Assembly (NCBI RefSeq): GCF_934660935.1
Contig: NZ_CAKUIH010000003.1
Coordinates: 62,001 to 126,000 of the forward strand
Reading direction: 5' to 3'
DNA: 64,000 bases
From: an uncultured Parolsenella sp.
GTDB lineage: Bacteria > Actinomycetota > Coriobacteriia > Coriobacteriales > Atopobiaceae
Each line of letters opens with the position of its first letter. The first letter of the stretch is position 1. Both the position numbers and the translations under genes were made by a program. Below, piece by piece: positions 8,539 to 15,980 of this stretch. Under the pieces are notes generated by a model, which was given only the letters and a program-made list of their open reading frames with translations, had not been told where the DNA came from and made no database searches.

Positions 8539-8964
8539 CTAGATCACGTAGTCGTTGCCCGCGAGCGTCGAGACGCAGAGGTCCGTCACCTTGACGTCGT
8601 CGAGGTAGTCCTCGATAAGTGCGTCGAGCTTCTCCCACATCCCGTGACATCGAGGCTCCTCAATACGGAAAGCCTCCTCGTTATCCAGGCCGGCCACGGG
8701 CGCAAGCGAGCCCTCGGTCGCACGCAGCACCTCGCTCGCCGTGTAGCCCGTCGCCGGACGGGTGAGCCGGTAACCGCCGCCCTTGCCACGCATGCCCTCG
8801 ATTAGGCGATCGCGCACGAGGGTCTTGAGGACGCTCTCGAGGTACTTCTCGGAAATGTCCAGCCTATGCGCGATATCGCGAAGGGGCAGATAGCCCTCAC
8901 CCTCGTGTTCCGCGAGGTCAACGATGACGCGCAGGGCATAGCGGCCCTTCGTGGATACGAGCAT
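8539..8964 (-). CDS. Rrf2 family transcriptional regulator
   Basis: This 141-residue protein has the Rrf2 winged helix: MLVSTKGRYALRVIVDLA at the N-terminus, the recognition helix ISEKYLESVLKTL near 37-49, and the wing GKGGGYRL near 60-67. Iron-sulfur members such as IscR carry three closely spaced cysteines around residues 92-104; here only Cys106 and Cys130 are seen, so a classic 2Fe-2S cluster is doubtful. It could instead bind a partner protein, as CymR does. It is transcribed away from the HD protein, cysteine desulfurase and mnmA genes, and a palindrome in the intergenic space (9065-9083) is a likely operator. A role in controlling sulfur or cysteine metabolism is inferred from this context. 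Confidence 0.9.
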   Translation of the reverse strand: MLVSTKGRYALRVIVDLAEHEGEGYLPLRDIAHRLDISEKYLESVLKTLVRDRLIEGMRGKGGGYRLTRPATGYTASEVLRATEGSLAPVAGLDNEEAFRIEEPRCHGMWEKLDALIEDYLDDVKVTDLCVSTLAGNDYVI

Positions 8965-9064
8965 GGCTCCCCCAGATCTTCCCAGCCCCTAACGAGCGCG
9001 GCATGGCGCCGAGGCTTGGGCGTACAATCACGTGACGCATCCCAAGGGTTCGTCGCGGTCTATT

Positions 9065-9083
9065 TCCTATCATTGCTATAGGA
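9065..9083. promoter_or_regulatory. Palindromic operator candidate between rrf2 and the thiolation operon
   Basis: TCCTAT (9065-9070) and ATAGGA (9078-9083) form a perfect 6-bp inverted repeat with a 7-base spacer. The 19-base span sits in an A+T-rich patch about 100 bases from each of the two divergent starts. Size and place fit a dimeric Rrf2-type regulator. Confidence 0.45.
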
Positions 9084-9179
9084 TAATAGGTTAACGCACG
9101 AGTTGCGCAAGCGAGAACACTTCAATCGGGCGGGCTTTCCGCATCGCCCAGGCTGCTGATGCAAGACGAAGGAGAAGCA

Positions 9180-9830
9180 ATGATCCCCACCCCGGAGGAG
9201 GCTCTCGAGCTGCTCGAGCGCTACAACCAAGACCCGTTCCACCTCACGCACGGTCGCATCGTGGGCGAGGTCCTGCGCTGGTACGCCGTGGATATGGGCC
9301 ACGCTGACGAAGCGGACCTCTGGCAGACCGTTGGCACCCTGCATGACCTCGACTTCGAGCGCTGGCCCGAGGAGCACTGCGTCCGCGAAGAGCAGCTCAT
9401 GCGCGAGGCCGGCATCGACGAGCTCGTTATTCGTGCGTGCTGCAGTCACGGCTGGGGTCTCACCGGCACGCCCTATGAGCCCGAGAGCGATCTCGAGAAG
9501 GTCCTCTTCGCGGCAGACGAGCTCACCGGGCTCATCGGCGCCGCGGTGCTCATGCGTCCCTCCAAGAGCGTCGACGACCTCACGGTGAAGTCGCTCAAGA
9601 AGAAGTTCAAGGACAAGAAGTTCGCCGCTGGCTGCTCGCGCGACGTTATCGAGCAGGGTGCCGAGCGCCTCGGCTGGGATCTCGCCACTCTCATGGACAA
9701 GACGATTGAAGCCATGCGCCACTCCCCTTCTGCGCCGCACGGGGACGGGGCGGATGGTGCCGAGGCCGACGCGACTGATGCGTCCACTGCGCCCGCCCAG
9801 TCCATCGCCTCCTCCACCACGCAGGCCTAG
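9180..9830 (+). CDS. HD domain hydrolase-like protein
   Basis: The 216-residue protein starts at ATG 9180, chosen over 9159 because AAGGAGAA lies just upstream. It contains an HD-type metal-dependent phosphohydrolase core: HLTHGRIVGEVLRWYA near residues 21-36, GTLHDLDFERWPEEH near 51-65 with the HD pair, and a later AADELTGLI helix. Related HD proteins are often annotated as hydrolases of unknown substrate. The last 35 residues are low-complexity Ala/Ser/Thr. It lies 17 bases before the cysteine desulfurase, with the same direction, so it belongs to that operon. The substrate cannot be deduced from the sequence. Confidence 0.8.
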   Translation: MIPTPEEALELLERYNQDPFHLTHGRIVGEVLRWYAVDMGHADEADLWQTVGTLHDLDFERWPEEHCVREEQLMREAGIDELVIRACCSHGWGLTGTPYEPESDLEKVLFAADELTGLIGAAVLMRPSKSVDDLTVKSLKKKFKDKKFAAGCSRDVIEQGAERLGWDLATLMDKTIEAMRHSPSAPHGDGADGAEADATDASTAPAQSIASSTTQA

Positions 9831-9847
9831 CCAATAAACCGCAGCTC

Positions 9848-11095
9848 ATGAGTATCGTCTATCTCGACAACGCCGCCACCACACGCACGAGCGACACCAC
9901 ACTCGACGCCATGCGCGAGGTATACACCGGCGACGCCTTCGCCAACCCCGCGAGCCAGCACGCCGCCGGCGACGCGGCGCTCCGCGTGCTCGAAAGCTCG
10001 CGCCGCCGCATCGCCGAGCGCCTCCACGCGCGCCCCAGCGAGGTCGAATTCACCTCCTGCGGATCCGAGGCGAACAACCAAGCCCTGCTCACGGGCGCCG
10101 CATACGGTGCGCGCGAGGGCAGGCGCCACATCGTCGCCTCCGCCATCGAGCACCCGAGCGTTCTTCGCATGCTCGAGCTTCTCGCCTCGCCCGACGGCCC
10201 TTATGGAGGGAACTTCGAGGTCACACTTGTGAAGCCGGATGCCAACGGCCTCGTCAGCGTGGCCGACGTCAAGGCCGCCATGCGCCCGGATACCTGCCTC
10301 GTCTCCCTCATGTACGCAAACAACGAGGTAGGTGCCGTGCAGCCCGTGCGCGACGTCTGCCGCATGGCCCGCAAGCGCGGCGCCCTCTTCCACACGGACG
10401 CCGTCCAGGCCACCGGCCACCTCCCCATCGACTTCACGCGAGACGGCTTCGATCTGCTCACGCTCTCCGCCCACAAGTTCCACGGGCCCCGCGGGATGGG
10501 CGCACTTGTGTGCTCGCACCGCGTGGTTCCGACATCGCTCGTCCTCGGGGGCGCGCAGGAGCGCGGACACCGCGCTGGCACCTCGAACGTCGCGGGAGCC
10601 GCAGGCATGGCAGCTGCACTCGACGAGGCGTGCGACAGGCTTGAAGCCAATACGTCGCAGGTAGAAGCGCTGCGCGAGCGATTTGTTCGAGGCCTTGCCA
10701 GCACCGAGAGCGTGCGTGTGCTCGGCCCTGCGGACCCTTCGCTTCGCCTCCCCGGAATCGTCGCCCTCACGCTCGACGGGGTCGACCACCAGCGTTCCCT
10801 CGTCCTTCTCGATGAGCTCGGCGTGTGCCTGAGCGCCGGCTCCGCCTGCGCGGCGGGCGCTCTCGATGAGAGCCACGTCCTCTCTGCCATGGGCATATCG
10901 CCCGAGGTAGGGCGCACGTATCTGCGAGTCTCCCTCGATGCCGAGGAGAACGACGAGGCCGCTGTCGACCGCGCCGCTGAGGCGATCGCCACGGTCGCCG
11001 CGCGCCTGCGCAAGCAAGGTGAAACGCTGACAGCGCAGCCGCACGTCTCGGCCAACCCGCCCTCCGGCACACCCGCGGGAGGTGACGCCCGATGA
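9848..11095 (+). CDS. Cysteine desulfurase (NifS/IscS type)
   Basis: This PLP-dependent enzyme releases sulfur from L-cysteine as a protein persulfide. The 415-residue protein begins VYLDNAATT, the usual N-terminal signature. The PLP lysine is in SAHKFHGPRG (about K210), and the persulfide cysteine is in the flexible loop SAGSACAAG (about C334). It overlaps mnmA by 4 bases (ATGA), so the two are translationally coupled. No iscU scaffold gene is nearby. The likely main job is therefore to feed sulfur to MnmA for 2-thiouridine synthesis, although a general sulfur-donor role cannot be excluded. The Rrf2 gene upstream may control it. Confidence 0.93.
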   Translation: MSIVYLDNAATTRTSDTTLDAMREVYTGDAFANPASQHAAGDAALRVLESSRRRIAERLHARPSEVEFTSCGSEANNQALLTGAAYGAREGRRHIVASAIEHPSVLRMLELLASPDGPYGGNFEVTLVKPDANGLVSVADVKAAMRPDTCLVSLMYANNEVGAVQPVRDVCRMARKRGALFHTDAVQATGHLPIDFTRDGFDLLTLSAHKFHGPRGMGALVCSHRVVPTSLVLGGAQERGHRAGTSNVAGAAGMAAALDEACDRLEANTSQVEALRERFVRGLASTESVRVLGPADPSLRLPGIVALTLDGVDHQRSLVLLDELGVCLSAGSACAAGALDESHVLSAMGISPEVGRTYLRVSLDAEENDEAAVDRAAEAIATVAARLRKQGETLTAQPHVSANPPSGTPAGGDAR

Positions 11096-12171
11096 CTTCC
11101 GGACGCGTGCTCGTCGCCATGAGCGGCGGCGTCGACTCCAGCGTCTGCGCGAGGCTGCTGGTCGATGCGGGCTACGAGTGCACGGGTGCCACGATGCGCC
11201 TCGCCACCAACGAGGACGACCGCCCCGGCGAGCGCACCTGCTGCAGCACCGACGACATCGCCGACGCCCGCCAGGCTTGCTGGGATGCGGGCATCCGGCA
11301 CCGCGTCTTCGACTACTCGCGCGAGTTCGCCCGCGACGTGATCGACCCCTTCGTCGCGGCGTACGAGGCCGGCCTCACGCCCAACCCCTGCGTCGCCTGC
11401 AACCGGCACCTCAAGTTCGGCGCCCTGTTCGACCTGGCGCTCGAGCTCGGGTATGACTTTGTCGCCACCGGCCACTACGCGCGCGTCACGCACGACGACG
11501 CCGGCTGGCACCTGCTCAAGGGCGTGGACGCACGCAAGGACCAGAGTTACTTCCTCTTCGGCCTCACGCAGGAGCGCCTCGCCCACGTCATGTTTCCGCT
11601 GGGTGGGATGCTCAAGGACCCCGAGGTACGCGATATCGCCGCGAGCTATGGCCTCACGAGCGCCAACAAGAAGGACTCCGAGGGCATTTGCTTCGTTCCC
11701 GGTGGCGACCACCTGCGCTTTATTGAGGAGCGCACCGGCCGCGTAGCGCCCGAGGGCGACATTCTCGACACGGAGGGCAACGTCCTCGGCCGCCATCAGG
11801 GCGCGCTTCGCTACACGTTGGGCCAGCGCAAGGGCCTGGGCGTGGCGTGCGCCAAGCCCGTTTACGTCTGCAACGTCGACACCATTGCCAACACCGTGAC
11901 CCTCGGCGACGAGGATCGCCTCATGGCGAGCGCGCTCGTCGCCGGCGACTGGAACTGGGTGTCCGGACGCGTGCCCGGCGAGCCCGTACGCGCGGCGGCC
12001 AAGGTGCGCTATCGCCAGCCGGATCAGCCCTGCGTGGCGATGCCGCTTCCTGACGGCCGCGTACGCCTCGAGTTCGACGCACCGCAACGCGCAATCACGC
12101 CCGGACAGGCCACGGTGCTCTACCTCGGCGACGAAGTCCTCGGCGGCGGCACCATCGAGCACGTGGAGTAG
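11092..12171 (+). CDS. mnmA: tRNA-specific 2-thiouridylase MnmA
   Basis: MnmA activates U34 of tRNA Lys, Glu and Gln with ATP and inserts sulfur to make 2-thiouridine. The 359-residue length is normal. The PP-loop SGGVDSSV is near residues 9-16, the first catalytic cysteine is in NPCVACN near 100, and the second is in SEGICFV near 200. The C-terminal beta-barrel is complete (ITPGQATVLYLGDEVLGGG). The N-terminal loop also has a Cys pair, RTCCSTDD, seen in several actinobacterial MnmA proteins. Translation is coupled to the upstream cysteine desulfurase through an ATGA overlap, giving a self-contained thiolation unit without the Tus relay. Confidence 0.96.
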   Translation: MTSGRVLVAMSGGVDSSVCARLLVDAGYECTGATMRLATNEDDRPGERTCCSTDDIADARQACWDAGIRHRVFDYSREFARDVIDPFVAAYEAGLTPNPCVACNRHLKFGALFDLALELGYDFVATGHYARVTHDDAGWHLLKGVDARKDQSYFLFGLTQERLAHVMFPLGGMLKDPEVRDIAASYGLTSANKKDSEGICFVPGGDHLRFIEERTGRVAPEGDILDTEGNVLGRHQGALRYTLGQRKGLGVACAKPVYVCNVDTIANTVTLGDEDRLMASALVAGDWNWVSGRVPGEPVRAAAKVRYRQPDQPCVAMPLPDGRVRLEFDAPQRAITPGQATVLYLGDEVLGGGTIEHVE

Positions 12172-12259
12172 CGCCCATTCGCGCGGCTGCGGCGGCAGCT
12201 GGCTCGCGCGACCGCAGTGGAAGCCCACTCGCGCGGTCCCCGCGCGCCCACTTGACTCG

Positions 12260-12329
12260 CCAAAACCTACCTCTTGTAAAGTTTCGGGCCCCTTTTCGGC
12301 GGCAAAACCTTACAAGAGGTAGGTTTTGG
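12260..12329. repeat. Palindromic repeat family B, copy 1
   Basis: Perfect 20-bp arms lie at 12260-12279 and 12310-12329, with core CCTACCTCTTGTAA and its complement. They flank a 30-base GC-rich loop containing TTTCGGGCC and TTTTCGGC. The same arms recur at 18499, 28877 and 52361, always between genes. This copy lies between convergent genes. Confidence 0.9.
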
Positions 12330-12387
12330 TGCGCAGCCAGGCTTTGGGGCCCCGCGCCGTCCGCTCCGCGCGCCGCCGCAAAACAGA

Positions 12388-12417
12388 AGGCGCTCGCCAA
12401 GTAGGTGACGAGCGCCT
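12388..12417 (-). terminator. Rho-independent terminator of the C69 dipeptidase gene
   Basis: AGGCGCTCG and CGAGCGCCT pair around a 12-base loop. On the minus strand the stem is followed by TCTGTTTT. It lies 60 bases beyond the dipeptidase stop. Confidence 0.65.
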
Positions 12418-12476
12418 CTGCGTTTCGAATCCTCAGGCGCGACCTCCCTTCGGGCGCGCCCGGGCAGCTGCCGTTC

Positions 12477-14048
12477 CTAGTGGTCAGACAGCGAGAAAGA
12501 GTTCTTCATCAGCATGCTCGAGGTGTAGAGCACTTTGTCGAGCAGCTTGTCGGTCTCCTCGCGAAGCTCGTCGGCAACGCGCTGGTTAGCCTCCTCGAGC
12601 ACGCCCTCGACCTCGGCGGTGCCAGCTCCGACCTCCGCAAGCGCGGCAACCGTGGCGTCAGTCTCGCGCAGGACGCGCTGGCCAAAGGCCATCGTACGCT
12701 CGCGGTAGTTATCGATGGTGTTCACGTTGTCGTTGAAGTGCGGATCGGCGATCGCGGCGATGATGCGGTTCGCCCAGTAGAAGTTCTCCGTGGTCACGTG
12801 GCCCGTGGTGTCACGCAGGTATGCCGGCATGTCGCCAACCTGGGCAAAGAACGGCGCCAGGGTATTGAAGGCGTTCGAGCCGTAGGCCATCCACTGCACA
12901 CAGCGCGTGGCCGCGGGCGCGTAGGGGCGCAGCTGCAGCACGGCGAGGTGGTTGTTGCGGTTGATGCCGATGGAGCGAAAGCGGCGACGCTCCGCCTCGG
13001 TGCCGAGATTGCCATAGGGGTCGAACGGCGTCCCGTCGTAGTGGCTCGAGAGCACGTCCTTCACGTCCTCGATGGTGAGCTTGCGCTCCGGTACGCGGCA
13101 CCAGGGTATGTCGTCGCTCTCCGGGCCCCACTCGGCGTCCGGGCCGTCCCAGGCGTCGCTGGGGTTGAGCGTGCGCTGCATCATCCACGCGCGGCAGGTG
13201 TTGTAGACGTGGTCGCGGCCGGTGTGGGAGCCAAACGCCTCGCGCGGGTTGAAGCGCGTGTGGACGCCGTCCGCGCAGACCGCGCCCTCCTCGCTGCCGG
13301 CAAGGCCGAGGTCAGCGTCAGAGAGCGTGAGGTCGAGGTAGTTGGCGGCCATCCACTCGCGGAGATCCGCGCTGCACATGTAGTCGCGCTGGGCACCCAT
13401 GGCGTCATCGAGGTCGAAGTCGTCGATGCCAAGCTGGTTGGGCATCGTGACATAGGCCTCGTCCGGCACGCGGCGGGCGATCCAGTGGTGGCCGCCAACG
13501 GACTCGATCCACCAGACCTCGTCCGCGTCAGAGAAGGCGGTGCCGTTCATCTCGTACGTGCCGTAGGTCTCGAGCAGCTCGCCCAGGCGCTTGACGCCCT
13601 CGCGCGCGCTGCTGACGTACGGCAGGACGATCGTGAGGAAGTCCTCCTCGCCGATGCCGCCGGGAACCTCCGGCTCATAACCCTCCTCGCCGGGCTTGCC
13701 CTTTGCGGGCACGAGCGTGACGAGGGGATCTGCGCCGAGCACGCGCTCGTTGGTGGTGAGGGTCTCCGTCGCACTCATGGCGACCTGGGCCTCGTTGAAG
13801 CCGGCCTCGCCCCAGATGCCCTCGTCGAGAAGCGCGTTGGGCACGGCGGTGTAGCGCTGCGGGTTGTCCGGCAGCTCGATCTCGACGTGAGAGAGCACCG
13901 AGCGATAGTGGCGCGGCTGCTCCTCCGGCGTCACCACGACGGTGCGCTTCGGGTCGAACGTGCCGTTAGAGGAATCCTCATTGCGCGCGATAATAGTCGA
14001 CCCATCGTAGCTCGCCTTTTTGCCAATCAGGATTGTAGTGCAAGCCAT
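12477..14048 (-). CDS. C69 family dipeptidase (PepD-like Ntn hydrolase)
   Basis: This is a cytoplasmic or exported peptidase that cleaves a broad range of dipeptides using an N-terminal cysteine nucleophile. The start ATG 14048 gives MACTTILIGKKAS and is preceded by GGGAGGGAGAAGG. The conserved family N-terminus, Cys-Thr-Thr followed by GSTIIARNEDS, is clear, with Cys3 as the expected nucleophile after trimming. The length of 523 residues is usual. Later conserved patches include VWWIESVGGHHW and DHVYNTCRAWMMQR. There is no signal peptide. It stands alone between convergent mnmA and the ABC exporter genes, with its own terminator. Peptide and amino-acid fermentation fits this organism's other genes (gdhA, serine dehydratase, M18 peptidase). 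Confidence 0.9.
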   Translation of the reverse strand: MACTTILIGKKASYDGSTIIARNEDSSNGTFDPKRTVVVTPEEQPRHYRSVLSHVEIELPDNPQRYTAVPNALLDEGIWGEAGFNEAQVAMSATETLTTNERVLGADPLVTLVPAKGKPGEEGYEPEVPGGIGEEDFLTIVLPYVSSAREGVKRLGELLETYGTYEMNGTAFSDADEVWWIESVGGHHWIARRVPDEAYVTMPNQLGIDDFDLDDAMGAQRDYMCSADLREWMAANYLDLTLSDADLGLAGSEEGAVCADGVHTRFNPREAFGSHTGRDHVYNTCRAWMMQRTLNPSDAWDGPDAEWGPESDDIPWCRVPERKLTIEDVKDVLSSHYDGTPFDPYGNLGTEAERRRFRSIGINRNNHLAVLQLRPYAPAATRCVQWMAYGSNAFNTLAPFFAQVGDMPAYLRDTTGHVTTENFYWANRIIAAIADPHFNDNVNTIDNYRERTMAFGQRVLRETDATVAALAEVGAGTAEVEGVLEEANQRVADELREETDKLLDKVLYTSSMLMKNSFSLSDH

Positions 14049-14117
14049 GCCTTCTCCCTCCCCCGCCACGTGCGCGGGAATTAATATCCTGAAACCCAGC
14101 CTACCACGCGAGCGACC

Positions 14118-15980
14118 CTACGCGAACTGCGACTGGTAGAGCTCCGCGTACGCGCCGCCACGGGCGAGCAGTTCGTCGTGTGAACCCTGCTCGATGATGT
14201 TACCGTGGTCCATCACGAGGATGAGGTCCGCGTCGACGATGGTCGAGAGGCGGTGCGCGATGACAAAGCTCGTGCGACCGGCCATGAGGTTCTCCATCGC
14301 GTGGACAATCGCCTGCTCGGTGCGCGTATCGACGCTCGAGGTCGCCTCGTCCAAGATGAGGATTGCCGGGTCTCGCAGCATCGCGCGAGCGATGGTGAAG
14401 AGCTGACGCTGGCCGGCGCTCACGGCCTCCGCGTCCCCGGCGAGCACCGTGTCGTAGCCCTCCGGCAGCGTGCGGATGAAGAAGTCGACGTGAGCCGCCT
14501 TAGCCGCAGCGATGACCTCCTCGCGCGTGGCGCCGGGGCAGCCGTAGGCGATGTTCTCGGCCACGGTCCCCTCGAACAGCCACGCGTCCTGGAGCACCAT
14601 GCCAAACTGCTGGCGCAGGTCGCGGGCGCGCATCTTACGCGTGTCGCGGCCATCGAGCGTGATGTGGCCGCCGTCGACCTCGTAGAAGCGCATGAGGAGG
14701 TTCACGAGCGTCGTCTTGCCGGCGCCCGTCGCGCCCACGATGGCGATCTTCTGGCCAGGCTCCGCCACGAGCGAGACGTCGTGCATGAGGGGGTTCTCCG
14801 GCGTGTAGCCAAAGCGCACGTGCTCGAAGGTGATGCGGCCCTCGACCGGTTGAGCGGGCTCGATGGGCTCCGCCGGATCCGCCTCGACCTCGTCCTCGTC
14901 GAGCAGGCGGAAGACGCGCTCCGCGGCAGCGAGGGCACCCTGCAGCATGTTCACGGTGAGCGAGACCTGCGTGAGCGGCTCGGACGCGTGGTTAAGGTAC
15001 TGGAAGAAGGCCTGGAAGACACCCACGGTAAGGCCGCCGGCAAGCAGCATCTGGCCCGCGAGGAACGCGATCACGACCTGCGACAGGCGCATGACTAAGC
15101 GGATGGCGGGGCCAACGGACTGCGTCAGGAAGTCCGAGAACGCGGAGGCCGTCGCGAGCTCCTGCGCCGCCTTGCCGATCTCCGCCACGCTAGCCTCGTC
15201 GCGGCCGAACGCCTTGATGACGGCGCGGCCGGAGTACGCCTGCTCCACGCAGCCGGTGAGCTTGCCGAGCGATGCCTGCCTCGAGGCCGTCGCCGTGAGG
15301 GTGTGCATCGCGAAGAACCTCGTCACGAGCAGCGCCACCGAGGCGAACGCCGTGAAGACGAGCGCGAGCTTGACGCTCACGGAGAACATGAGGATGACGG
15401 CGAGGAGGAACGTGAGACCCGAGTTCACGACCTGCATGAGGCCGCGCTGCAGCACCTCGCTGACCTTGTCGAGGTCGTTCGTGGCGCGGCTGATCGTCTC
15501 GCCCGGCTGGTGGCGGTCGAAGTACGCGAGCGGCAGGCGCTCGAGCTTGGCCGCGATCTGCTCGCGGAGCCTGAGGTTCAGGCGCTCCGCGAAGCTCGCC
15601 ATAATGAAGGAGTTGACGGTGTAGAAGGCCCAGGAGAGCGTCCAGAGACCGAAGAACGTCAGGATCTCGGTGCCGCCGTTCTCGAAGGCGACGACGTAGC
15701 TCTCGCCACGCGCGAAGCACTCCTGGATGTTGCCCCACAAAAGGTCGATGAGGCCGGCGCTGTAGGACACGGCGCCAAGCTGCAGCGTCACGTAGGTCAC
15801 GGCGAAGACGCTCATGAGGACGAGCCTCCAACGCTGACCGGCGGCGGCGTTCCAAAGGCGCACGGCCGTGGCGACGGCGTTTGCGGGCACCTCGAGCTCC
15901 TCCTCGGGCTCGGGCGCCTGGTACTCGAGCTCCTCCTCGGGTTCGGGCACCCGGCGTTTGAACTCCCCTTCGTTACTCAT
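14118..15980 (-). CDS. ABC exporter half-transporter, subunit with the canonical ATP site motifs
   Basis: This 620-residue fused permease-ATPase has an N-terminal soluble stretch containing a twice-repeated EPEEELEYQAP-like acidic segment. The six-helix exporter domain follows (about 50-340), then the nucleotide-binding domain with Walker A GATGAGKTT, signature VSAGQRQLF, Walker B ILILDEATSS with a catalytic Glu, and H-loop VIAHRLST. The signature departs from LSGGQ (SAGQ). It overlaps the next ABC gene by 8 bases, and the two should form a heterodimer like TM287/288 or LmrCD. The signature of this subunit faces the degenerate ATP site of the partner. The substrate is unknown; multidrug or peptide export is likely given the MarR regulator in the operon. 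Confidence 0.92.
   Translation of the reverse strand: MSNEGEFKRRVPEPEEELEYQAPEPEEELEVPANAVATAVRLWNAAAGQRWRLVLMSVFAVTYVTLQLGAVSYSAGLIDLLWGNIQECFARGESYVVAFENGGTEILTFFGLWTLSWAFYTVNSFIMASFAERLNLRLREQIAAKLERLPLAYFDRHQPGETISRATNDLDKVSEVLQRGLMQVVNSGLTFLLAVILMFSVSVKLALVFTAFASVALLVTRFFAMHTLTATASRQASLGKLTGCVEQAYSGRAVIKAFGRDEASVAEIGKAAQELATASAFSDFLTQSVGPAIRLVMRLSQVVIAFLAGQMLLAGGLTVGVFQAFFQYLNHASEPLTQVSLTVNMLQGALAAAERVFRLLDEDEVEADPAEPIEPAQPVEGRITFEHVRFGYTPENPLMHDVSLVAEPGQKIAIVGATGAGKTTLVNLLMRFYEVDGGHITLDGRDTRKMRARDLRQQFGMVLQDAWLFEGTVAENIAYGCPGATREEVIAAAKAAHVDFFIRTLPEGYDTVLAGDAEAVSAGQRQLFTIARAMLRDPAILILDEATSSVDTRTEQAIVHAMENLMAGRTSFVIAHRLSTIVDADLILVMDHGNIIEQGSHDELLARGGAYAELYQSQFA

Larger units (their letters stand above)
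12172..12476. other. Convergent intergenic region between mnmA and the dipeptidase
   Basis: About 305 bases without a gene. It holds a family-B palindrome (12260-12329) and a terminator for the dipeptidase (12388-12417). The rest is GC-rich sequence with no further pattern that I can support. Confidence 0.6.
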
